Shown here piece after piece: positions 24,101-36,100 of a stretch of 64,000 nt of DNA. The DNA comes from Cynocephalus volans (taxonomy: Eukaryota > Chordata > Mammalia > Dermoptera > Cynocephalidae), in the NCBI RefSeq assembly GCF_027409185.1, contig NC_084462.1:1426001-1490000 (forward strand), written 5' to 3'. Under the pieces are notes generated by a model. That model made no database searches. It was not told where the DNA came from and worked only from the letters and a program-made list of their open reading frames with translations. Within the stretch, counting starts at the first letter, position 1, and the number at the start of each line of letters is the position of its first letter. The position numbers and the translations under genes are program-made.

Positions 24101-27100
24101 GTTGAAGAGATATTTGTACAGAGCTATGAGACAAACATTTTCCCCAAAAGTTTATGTATTGGAAACTTGACCCCCACTGTAACAGTGTTAAGAGGGTGGG
24201 AAATCCAATAATGGTATTTGAGAGGTGGGGCCTTTACGAGGTGATTAGAGAGTGAGGACTGTGCCCTCATGAATGGATTGGTCTGTACATGGAGTAATGG
24301 GGTGATTCTGATGGCTGTAGAAGAAGACTGGATGGGAAGGTTAGCACTCCTGCTCAGCCCGTTCTCTCGCCAGGCGATACCCTGCTTTGCCATGGGACTC
24401 TGTAGAGTTCTCATCAAGAAGGGCCTCACCAGGGACTTCCCAGCCTCTAAACTGTAAGAAACAAATTTCTGTTCTTTATGAATTACCCAGTTTCAGGTAT
24501 TCTGTTATAAGAAACAGAAAACAGACTACACACACTAATGTTTGTTGCAGCATTATTCACAACAGCCAAAAGGTGGAAACAAACCAAATGTACACTGATA
24601 GATGAATGGATAAACAAAATGTTGTCTGTACATACAATCAAATATATTCAGCCTTAAAAAAAGAAGAAAATCCTGTCAGATGCTACAACATGGACATTGT
24701 GCTAAGTGAAATAAGTCATTGTGCTAAGTAAAAAAAGACATAACATATGATTCTATTCATATGTGGTAACTAGAGGTAAATTCATGGAAACAGAAAATAG
24801 AATGGTGGTTGTCAGGGGCTATGAGGGAAAGGAAATAGTGAGTTGGTGGTCAATGGGTATAGAGTTTCAGTTTTTCATGATGAAAAAGTTCTAGAGGGAT
24901 GTTACACAACAATGTGAATATACTTAGTGCTACTGAACTGCACACTTAAAAGGGGTAAAGATGGTCAATTTTATGTTATGTACTTTTTACCACAATAAAA
25001 ATATAATGCAAATAAATTGCTTTTAAAAAAACTATCATGGGGGGCCGGCCCATGGCTCACTTGGGAGAGTGTGGTACTGATAGCACCAAGGCCACAGGTT
25101 CAGATCCCATATAGGGATGGCCGGTTGGCTCACTTCAGAGAGCGTGGTGCTGACAACACCAGGTCAAGTGTTGGGATCCCCTTACCAGTCATCTTTTAAA
25201 ATAAAAAATAAAATAAATAAAAATTAAAAAAATTAAAAAGCTGTCATGGGCTGACTGGTTAGCTCAGTTGGGTAGAGTGCAGTGGTGAAACACTAAGGGC
25301 AGGGGTTCAGATCCCCATACTGGCCAGCTGCCAAAAAAACTATCAGGAATTTAGTTGTTACCTTAGCTAAGAATACACATGATCTCTGTGGGAAAAGCTT
25401 TAAAACTTGAATAAAAGACCTAAAAGATGACCTGAATGATCTGAGAGGCAGTCTGTGTCCGTGTACGTGACACTAATATTATGAAGATGCTAGGTTCTGT
25501 CTAGTTGATTTATAAATTCACTGAAATCTAATATAAATACCAGTTGGGAGCTTTGAGAAACTCAACACACTTAATCTAATAAATATATATAGAGGTACAA
25601 AAGGGGCCTCAGGCCCTGCTAGGCCTTGTTGATAAGAAAGGCCCCACTCTTGCAACTTGAAAACCTATGAGCACTGCTGAGTGTTAATTTGTGTCCTCCA
25701 AAAAGATAAGTTCAAGTCCTAACCCCCATACCCGAGAATTTATAATATATATTATATACATATATATTAGATTAAGTAATAAATGTGACTTGCCGTGTTA
25801 TATAGTAATCCATACTATAAGCCCATTATAATTTTTTTAAAAGAGAAAGAGAAAGAGAGAAAGATGTAGGATTGGCACAGAAACAAATAAATAGAACAAT
25901 AAAGCAGAATCAACAAATGGTACAATCCATATGCACATAGATAAAGGTGGTGATAGAGTTTGGGTGTTTTGTCCCCCCAAAACTCATGTGGAAATGTGAT
26001 CCCCAATGTGGCAGTGTTGGGAGCTGTTTGAGTCATGGGAACCGATCCCTCATGAATGGATTAATGCTCTCCCTGGGGGGTGGGGGTAGTTAGTGAATTC
26101 TTGCTCTATTAGTTCCCACAACAGCTGGTTTTGTTTTTGTTTTGTTTTTTTAATTTTAATTCTTATTTTTTTTTAAAGATGACTGGTAAGGGGATCTTAA
26201 CCCTTGACTTGGTGTTGTCAGCACCACACTCTCCCAAGTGAGCCATGGGTCAGCCCTACAGCTGGTTATTAAAAAGACCCTGGAACCTCCTCTCCCTCTC
26301 TCTCTCTTGCTGACTCTCTCCATGTGATCTGCTTGTACCTGCTGGCTGCCTGCCACTTTCCATAATGAGTAGAAGCAGCCTGAGGCCTGCACCAGATGCA
26401 CCTGTCCCAGAATCCTAAGCCAAATAAACCTCTGTCCTTTATAAATTACCCAGTCTCAGGTATTCTGTTATAGCAACACAAAAATGGACTAATACAGAAA
26501 ATCGGTACCAAGGAGCAGGGTGTTGCTATACAGATACCTGAAAATGTGGAAGCAGCTTTGGAACTGGGTAATGGGCAAAGGTTGGAGGAATTTGGAGGAC
26601 TCAGAAGAAGACAAAAAGATGAAAGAAAGTTTGGAATATTTTACAGATTGGTTGAATGATTGTGACCAGAATGCTGATAGAAATATGGACAATGGGCCAG
26701 CCCATGGCTCACTTGGGAGGGTGTGGTGCTAATAGCACCAAGGCTGAAGGTTCAGATCCCTATATAGGGATGGCTGGTTAGCTCACTTTGGAGAGCGTGG
26801 TGCTGATAACACCAAGTCAAGGGTTGGAATCCCCTTACCTGTCATCTTTTTTTTTTTTAAAAAAAAGAAAGAAATACGGACAGTAAAGGCCATGCTGATG
26901 ATGAGGTCTCAGATAGAAATGAGGAACTTATGGGGGCCAGCCTGTGGCTCACTCGGGAGAGTGCGGTGCTGATAACACCAAGGCCACGGGTTTGGATCCC
27001 ATATAGGGATGGCTGGTTGGCTCACTGGGTGAGCGTGGTGCTGACAACACCAAGTCAAGGGTTAAGATCCCCTTACCGGTCATCTTTTAAAAAAAAAAAA

Positions 27101-30100
27101 AAATGACGAACTTATTGGGAATTGGAGAAAAGATCGTCCTTGCTACATCATACCAAGGAACCTGGCTGCATTGGGTCCATGCCCTAGGACTTTGAGGAAG
27201 GCGGGACTTAAGAGTTGTGAACCAGAATGTTTGGCTGAAGAAATTTCCAAGCAGCAAAGCATTATGGAAGCTGCATGGCTACTTGCAATAGCCTATGCTG
27301 AGTTATGGCAGCAAAGGCAGGAATTTAAAGGGAAAGCCAGAATTTAAAAGGGAAGAAGCATTCAAAGATTTGGAAAATTTGCAGCCTGGCCATGTGGTAG
27401 AGAAGCAGAGAACAGGAGAAAAATGTAAGGGTGCAGCAGATAGACTGATTGCTAAAGACATTAGCAGCCAAGTGCTAATAGCCAAGACAATGGGAGAAAG
27501 GCCCTGAAGGCACCTCATAAGTCTGGAAGGGTGCCCCTCCCATCACAGTCCCAGAAGCCTAGGGGGACCAAGTTGTTTCAGAGGACAGGCCTGGGGCATC
27601 GCTGCCCTTAGGAACCTGCTCCCTGCATCCCAGCCACTCTGGCTGGAGCAGCCCTGGCTCAAGCAGCCCCAAGTGTGGTTCATGCAGCAGCTCTGGAGAG
27701 CAAAGCCGGAAACCTTGGTGGTGTCCACATCATATTAAGTCTGCAGGCTGGCAGAACATGAGAGAAGCAGAGGCATGGTGGCCTCCACCCAAATTTCAGA
27801 GGTTGTATGGAAAAGCCTGGGAGCTCAGACAGAGATCTGCTGCTGGGGTGGAGCCACCACAGAGGCCATCTACTACAGCAATGTCAAGCAGAAAAGTGGG
27901 GTTGGAGCCCCCATGGGGAGCCCCCACTGGGGAAATGCCTAGTAGAGCCAAGGCAGCGGGGCTGCCGCCAGAGCCCCAGAATTGTTGGGCCACTGGCAAT
28001 ATACAACACCAGCCTGGAAAAGCCACAGGCACCAATGCAGCCCAGTGGGCTGCACCTGGCAGAGCTGTAGGGGCAGGGCTGTCCTAGACTTTGGGGGCCC
28101 AGATGCCCCATTGTGCCCAGGATATAGGGCTTGGAGTCAAAGAAGGTTATTTGGGAGGTTTAAGATAAAGCTGGGTTTCAAACTTGTTTGGGGCCTGTTT
28201 CCCCTTTCTTCTGGCCTATTCCCTTCTGGAATGGGAATGTGTACCCAATGCCTATTCCACCATAGTATCCTGGAAGTGGATAAATTTGTTTTTGATTTTT
28301 ACAGGTTCACAGCTGGAACAAGTTTTGCCTTTGGTCTCAGATGAGATTTTGGACTATGGACTTTTAAGTTGGTGCTGGAACAAGCGAAGAGTTTTGGGAC
28401 TGTTGGGATGGAATGACTGTATTTTGTATGTGAGAGTGACATGAGTTTTGGGGGGCCATGGGAGGAATGACAGAATTTGGATGTGTCGTCCCCCCAAAAC
28501 TCATGGGGAAATGTGATCCCCAATGTGGCAGTGTTGGGAGCTGTTTGAGTTGTGGGGGCATATTCCTCATGAATGGATTAATGCTCTCCCTGGCAGATGG
28601 GGTTAGTGAGTGAGTTCTCGCTCTATTAATTCCCACAACAGCTGGTTGCTTAAAAGACCCTGGCACCTCCTCTCCCTCCCTTTCTCTTGCTTCCTCTCAC
28701 CATGTGATGTGCTTGCACCTACCAGCTGCCTGCCGCTTTCCGCCATGAGTAGAAGCAGCCTAAGGACCACACCAGATATAGCTGACCCAGAATTATAAGT
28801 CTCAGGAATTCTGTCATAGCAACACAAAACTGACTAATACAGGTGGCCTCATAAATCAATGCGAAAAGCAGGGATCATTTAATAGACAGTTACAGAAAAG
28901 CTGGTTTCTATTTGGAGAAGAATAAATTTGGACTCATAAATACCTCCCAGTTGCTAGAGAATGACTTTCCTTAGCAACCACGTTCTAGGCTTCAGCCAGC
29001 CATGATAGGCCCTGTTGCTAAGTAGTGACTCCTATATCTCTATAACCCAGAATCTGGACTTCAGTAAATTTCACCTTAGGGGTTCATCCCCCAAAATTTA
29101 ATCAAATAGGACACAAGCTTGAGCTCTACCCGTGCTGCTGCAGCGCATCATCCTGCAACCCATCCTAAGCACCAGAGAAGAGCAGAAGACCAGATATTAG
29201 GCCTAATTCCTTGTTAAGGGAGAAGAGCTGCCTCAAATTCAGCCAGAGGCTATGCATAGGCTGAGATTATGCTCTACCTGGTCCAAACAAGAGCTGGCCT
29301 CAATTGCAGCTTGATTACTAAATATCCTCCCAACTGCACACAATGCCCAGCCCAACTCCTTAGCCTTGCTGCTAGGAATGATGTCATCTTTACTACTGGA
29401 ACAAAGAGGGGGCTAGCACTGCCTCAAATCTGCAAGAAGTGTATGCACAAAGCTCTATTGCACTGTTGCTTCAGAAATTCCTTGCTAGCTACCAGATTCT
29501 CAAAAGCAACTAGCACAGTGGAAATAGAGAGAGTGAGGATTCAGGCATGACCAGTCCTTCTACGTGCCCCGCCCCCCAGTTCATTCCCCCACTGCTATGG
29601 AGTGGACATTCCACAAGCAGACTGCTTTGATTGTGGTCTCCATAGATCCTACTTTTAGGGAATGAGAGCTCTTCCTACCATCTCTCCCTTATGAAAGGAG
29701 TTCCTAAAGGGCACAGAAGGGACTTCAAGCTTCCCAGGCCTCCTTGCTAGGAAAACCCCCACCCTTGCAACCTAAAAACCCATGAGCACGACTGAGGGTT
29801 AATTTGTGTTCTCTAAAAAGATAGGTTCAAGTCTTAACCCCCATACTGACAATGTGAACGTATGTGGAAATAGGGTCCTTGCAGATGTAAGTAAAGTTAC
29901 AATGAAGTCATACCGGTGTCCTCATATGAGGAGACATAGAAACACAGACGAAAACAAAGGAAGATGGTTGTGTGATGATGGAGGTAGATTGGGGTGATAC
30001 AGGTGCAAACCATGGGACTGCTGGCAAACAGCAGAATCTCAAAAAGAGGCAAGGGAGATCCTAGAGCCTTCAGAGTGAGCACAGACCTACTGACACCTTG

Positions 30101-33100
30101 ACTTCAGTCCTCAGGCCTCCAGAACGCTGAGAGAATCAATTTCTGGGTTTTTGTTTTTGTTTTTGTTTTTTGTCTTTTTTGTGACCGGTAAGGGAATGGC
30201 AATCCTTGGCTTGGCGTCACCCGCACCACACGCAGCCAGTGAGCGCACCAGCCATCCCTGTATAAGATCCGAACCCGCCGTGGGAGTGCCGCTGCGCTCC
30301 CAGCGCCACACTCTCCCGAGTGAGCCACGGGGTCAGCCCAAATTTCTGTTGTTTTAAGCCACCCAGTTTGTGGTACTTTGTTATGGCAGCCACAGGAAAC
30401 TAATATAAGCACCTATCCAGGGACCCTGAAATATCTAGTCTTCTCTAGGCACCCTAGGCTAGGAGATGACATTCTTCATAGAAAAGAAAGCAAGGGAGAG
30501 GACTCTGGTACATTCAGGGTGTCCTAGTATACCTACCAATAAAACCATGGAGGCCCGGGTCCCAGGGAGTCTTGGGGGGAGCTGGAGATAAGTGGAGGAG
30601 GCTGAGGGGGCCTGCAAGGAATATTGAAATAGAAAGTTTTAGAAACTCACATGTCTGGGCTGGCCCGTGGCTCACTCGGGAGAGTGTGGTGCTGATAACA
30701 CCAAGGCCTCGGGTTCAGATCCCATATAGGGATGGCCGGTTCGCTCACTGGGTGAGCGTGGTGCTGACAACACCAAGTCAAGGGTTAAGATCCCCTTACT
30801 GGTCATCTTTTATAAAAAAAAAAAAGAAAGAAAGAAAGAAAAAGAAACTGGCATGTCCTAGTATTATATTAGAGTGGGTGTGTCCAGAATTGAAGTGCCT
30901 TAGCAAACTTTTTGAAGTTCAGAACTGAGCCTCCCCAACTTTCTCAACCACCCTCTCTCCAGTTGTGTGTCACTGTGGGGACACAGAGGATGACAGTAAA
31001 TGAACTAGCCTGGCAAGGCAGCCCTAGGGGCTGATGGAAGTTGCATCCTATTCTCACTCTCACATTTGCAGTTAGTTATGGATATTTTGGGCCATAGTCC
31101 CATGATGCTCAGAGAAAATAGCAGGTAGCCAACTTGAAAAGATAAACTGGGGATACAAGGCAGATGCAAACCACTCTACCTCTCTCGGGACTGTCTTGGT
31201 GGAGAGTATTCTGGATTACAACGACTGCAATGCTTTAAAAACTACGGCCAGAGACCAGACTGGAAAAACAGCCCTGAGGCCTGATGGGAAACGTAGTCCC
31301 CCCACTTCAGCTCTCTGCTCACCTGTATTCTGGGCTCCTTACTCCAGCGCTGGGGGCTCCTGGGGGGCCGTCCTCCCCGAGCCTCGGAGGAGAGTCCTCC
31401 ATGGCGAGCAGAGCTACGCAAGAGGGTCTGGCGCTGAGGGCCCCAGTCTAGCGGAGGCCGGACATCGATGCGACTCTGGGGGGTGTGAGGTCGAGCAGGG
31501 GGCGCTGTGTCTCCTGAGGAGGGAGGAGGTCGCCACGCAGGAGCAGAACGGGGGCGGGGGAGGCCCAGCGGAGAGGGAGGGCGAGAGAGGGGAGTGAACA
31601 GGCTGCGGGAAGGAGAGCGTTGGGGAACTGAATCAGCTAGAGTCCCCCCGTCCGCGTTCACCTCACTACCCAGCAAGGCCGCCTCAAGGATTTGTCTCAT
31701 TTCACTGTCTCACTGTCCCTCTATAGGAAAGTCCTCCCCCTACCGGCCAGATCCCGAATAATTTCCTCTTTGTGGCACCTCCTCCTTAGAACGTCCCCCG
31801 GACAGGCTGTGACCCCACAGGAGCCCCAGCAGCTCACACACCCGCACGCAGAAAACACTTAAGCCACGTCCCTAGCCAGTCCCCAGTCCTGCGTTTCTCT
31901 TAGGTCACGTCCCCAAAGATGTCAGTCCTACTCACTCCGGGCTCCTGGCCCTTCGAATCCAGGATCCAGACTGGAGGTCGGCTGTCGGGCTGGGAGTGAG
32001 CAGCCCGGGTCTACCACGACCTCTGGACGGCCGATCCACCTCCGGGGATTCTGAGATGCGCCTGTCTTCTCCTCTGCTCACCTCTGGGGGACCACCGGGA
32101 CCGCCAGGGCCCTCCCCTGGCTGGGGACGTGCAGGTGACCTGGTTTGCCCACTAGGGAATGGGCATGGAAGAAGACATCACTCCTTTGTCAACACCACAC
32201 GCACCCAGTGAGCATAACCAGCCATCCCTATATGGGATCCGAACCCGTGGCCTTGGTGTTATCAGCACCGCACTCTCCCGAGTGAGCCACGGGCCGGACC
32301 AAGACATCACTCCTTTGAACCTCATATCAGATGAGGGCACAGGCAGCCACCCAAAAAGATGAGGTTGTGCACTGTAAATCATTGTCCCCATCTTGCAGAT
32401 GAGGGAAAAGGCTCCGAATGTGCAAGTGACTTGTGCCAGACCAGATGATCCATTCAGGTCACTGGACCCAATGTGCCGGACTATGAGGTGGACTGAGGCG
32501 GGGAATCCAGTCTCCAGCCTGAGAATCGGGACAGACCGCGACAGAGCCTAACAGCCTGTCCCTGATATTTTTGAAAGGTCTGACGTTGTCTTTTATTTGC
32601 CATTGTTAGGTGGCAGCCTCAGGAGATGGAGACTTGTGAGGGAGCCAGTCAGAGAGTGTGGAGTATTGACAGTTCATGGGCCAGTCCTGAGAACGTCTAC
32701 TGGATTTCCTGATTCCCGGGCTGGGGGATGGGGTAGAACGGCGCTGGACAAGGTGATAGGCGGAGCCTAAAAGAGAAAGACTCTTTGCTGATTGGAAGAG
32801 CGGAAGTTCCCTGGAGGCGGGGCCTGGAAGGCGGAGCCTCCTTAGCTAGACTAGTGGTTGGGCGCTCAGGGGGGAAGGGCCTCCAGGGGGCGGAGTTTGG
32901 GGTGATTAGACTGACTCTGAATGGAGGAACGGTGTCAGGGGCGTGGCTGGACCTCCACTCACCTGTCTTCCCCTTCCGCCCGGGAGGCCCGGCCCAGCGC
33001 CCGGAGCCAGCCCCGCAGGTCCTCTGATGTGTCAGCAGCCAGAATATAGGTCCTCATGCCTGGGTGCTCTGCCTGCGGGAAGAGAGGGTCTGGAACCCGG

Positions 33101-36100
33101 ACGCCGGGACCCTCTAAAAAGGAGGCTGCCATGGATCCTGGACAAGAACTTTTACCTCCAGTCTGGGACGTAGAGTTCCCTCAGCAGACATCCACCCCCG
33201 CCCCGCGCCTAGTGCCCGTGGGGGATGGACGGACTCACGGTGAAGGTGAAGCGCCGCCCTCGAGGGGCCCCCGGCCCGTCTGGCCTGATACTGTAGCTAG
33301 GGAGCAGCACGCCGCCCAGGACACTCTCCTCGCGGCTGTCTGCAGAGGGTGTGGGGTCAGGGATCACCCACGGAACAGGAGACCAAACGGCTAGAGGGAA
33401 GGGCGGGTCGGAAGACCCCCTACGCAGCCAGGGCACTGACCCTTGTAATAGAAGAGGCAATGGCCGGAGAGGACGAACCAGCGGCGTTTCCACAGCCGGA
33501 GCCCGGAGCTGTCCTGGTGAGACATGGAAGGAGGAGCCTGAGTAGAGCGGAGAGGGAAAAAGGAGATGGAGACGTTGACAGTGGAGATAGAAACCCAGAG
33601 AGAGAAAGAGACCTGAGGAGGGAGGGTCAGAGACATGGGGAGGAAGGACAGAGACACAGACTGGAGACAGAGATGTGCGTTGGATGCTATAGATTCGGAT
33701 GGAGAGCTGGAAGCCAGTGTGCTGTGGCTGAGCTGACATTGATCCTGGACACAACTGGATGGACCTCTGTTTGACTCCTAGCTCCACCCCCTTTGAAACT
33801 ATACCCTTAAACAAGTCATTTTCCCACTAAGACATTCATATTTTCTCATCTGTCCATTGAAGGTTGAAAAGTTTCAGGGAGGTCTGGAGGAGATAATGTA
33901 CCACACGTGGGCAGGGGCTTTGTATACACAGACCCGGTCCAATTACTCTGGAGCCTGAGACACAGGGAGGCCAGGAAGGCAGCACTGAGCCATACCCAGA
34001 ATCCCGTGTCTCCCCATCACCTCTGCCTGAACCACTCCATCCAACCTTGTGCCCCTCTTCTCTTCAATTGTTTCTGTAGAAGCCAGCATGATCTTTAAAA
34101 ATTATAAGTCAGACTATGTGAGTCCCCTTCTCAAAACAGAGCTTACTATCACACTTAGAATAAATCTCAAATTCCGGGCCAGCCTGTGGCTCACTCAGGA
34201 GAGTGTGGTGCTCATAACACCGAAGGCCACGGGTTTGGATCCCATATAGGGATGGCCAGTTAGTTCACTGGGTGACCGTGGTGCTGACAACCCCAAGTCA
34301 AGGGTTAAGATCCCCTTACCGGTCATCTTTAAAAAAAAAAAAAAGAATAAATCTCAAATTCCTTACCTTAGTTTGCAGGAAGTCTCAAACTTGAGAGTGA
34401 GTAAAAATCACCAGGAAGGCGTGTTAAAACACAGATTCTTGAGCTCCATTCCCAGAGCTCTTGATTTAGTAAATCTGGGGTGGGAGCTGATCGTCTGCAT
34501 TTCTAGCGAGTTCCCAGCTGATGCTAACACTGCTTTGAGAACATGCTCCTCTTTCTCTACCGTCGGCTTGCTCTTTTAGCTTTTGCCTGCTGCAGGGCCT
34601 TTCTTTTTGGATGCCCTCTGCCTCCAGATCTTAGCACGGTGGGCTACTTCTTGGAATTTAGTTCTCAGCTCAAATGTCATCTCGGAGAGGGCTTCCCTGA
34701 CCAAGAGTCAAATGTAGCACTCATCCCTCAGCCACTTTTGAGCACATCGCTATGTGTTATTTCTTTACAGCACTACCTGCAATCTGAAATAATCAAGTCC
34801 ATTTATTTGTTTACAAATTTATAATACATCCCTGCCCGACCCCCTCTTGAATGTAATGTAGGTACTTATTTGCACAGTGTGTGCCCTAGGGCCGGGACCA
34901 TTGTAAGTGTTCAAGAAGTGGTTATTGAATGAATAAATTAATGAATGAATGAACAAATGAAACAATGACAGAATAAGGGGAGAGGCAGTGATAGCAATAA
35001 AGAAACACATTTGGGAACTTGGAAGGAGACAAACAGTGGACAGCCAGGGACACAGTCTCTAGTGTTCTTTTTTCCTTCTCCTCCTGACTCCACCTGCTTA
35101 TAAAGCCAGCCTCGGATGTGCACGGGGAGGTTGGGATCCCTTCTGGGTGCATTGCCCCTCTTCCCAAAGGCGTGGAGCTTGTTTACTGCCCGGGTGGGCT
35201 TCTGAGGAAAGAAAGGAGACAGAAGTGAACAGGGCCTCTGGATCAGCTCAAAAGGGGGTGAGGTAGGACACAGGCAACCATATACCCTCACTTGGTTGTC
35301 CTTAGAATTCAACATGGAGGGAACTGAGTTTGGAGATAGGAATTGTGGGGTGCTCATAGTACACAGTTGAGAAACATTTTTGATGCATGTAGGGAAATGC
35401 TCAGAAGCAAGGAAGAGGCTGTGGGGAAGGAATTTGGGAATCAAGTGTTGACTGCCAAGAAGAGGATGCCCTTGGCCACCAGAGCCAAAGATGTCACAGA
35501 GCCATTGGGATCTGAACTGGGAATATGGCTGGGAGGTTCCCATCATCAGGAGGAACTTCCATACCGAATCCCTAGTAAATCAGAGGATGCCTTGAGGCTG
35601 TGCAGTGACATCCCTTAGCAACCAAGTCCAAGGTGGAGAAGGGGCTTCAAATCCTCCCATTTCACTCAGATGGGGTTGCCTCTCCTGACACACAAAAAAT
35701 ATCTCAAGCATCCACATGAAGATCGCCACAGAAAGTTCTTCCTTGGAGGTAGGTGGTGCTGACCAAGTCTGGGATCAAATCTCTGGACTCTGAACTTTGG
35801 AAACTGAAAATGTGTGAATAGAATGGCAGGAGGACAAAGAAATGAGTGTCACCGCTGAACTTTTGGCTGGGGTGACGATTTGGGACACATGTATCTCGAG
35901 GCCCTATGGGGCCTTATTGTCAGAGAAGAGCCTTTTCTTATTGGATTTCATTAGTGGGTAGATTGAACAGCTAGAGATAGGACAGGGAGTCCCCAGTCCT
36001 AATCAAGAATAGCCACGGCTTCTGAGTTCCTAGAGGGGCCTCATGGCTGGGGAGTGGCCTTATCTTAGCAACCAGGATCAAGGGTGGTGTTACTCTGGCT

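Larger units (their letters stand above)
23560..24990 (+). mobile_element. L1 3' portion, interrupted by a SINE and a MaLR LTR
   Basis: ORF2 end-like sequence (TTTAACATAGTATTAGAGAT to ACCAATGCTATAAG) resumes after the SINE at 23724-23797. After the LTR at 24127-24531 comes TTGCAGCATTATTCACAACA and an L1 3'UTR ending TTTTACCACAATAAAAAT. Confidence 0.85.
25951..28841 (+). mobile_element. MaLR element, LTR-internal-LTR (MST-like, ERVL-MaLR)
   Basis: Two LTRs (25951-26496 and 28468-28841) start TGA, end ACTAATACA and bracket an internal MaLR region, with a 5-base duplication GGTGG at 25946-25950 and 28842-28846. LTR wording such as TGAGTTCTCGCTCTATTA is typical of MSTB from memory. Three SINEs inserted later. 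A broken fossil without viral coding capacity, probably of early primate/dermopteran age. Confidence 0.85.

Noticed and set aside
26497-28467. Open frames between the two MST-like LTRs as novel genes
   Set aside because: The region is MaLR internal sequence, a non-coding fossil with SINE insertions.
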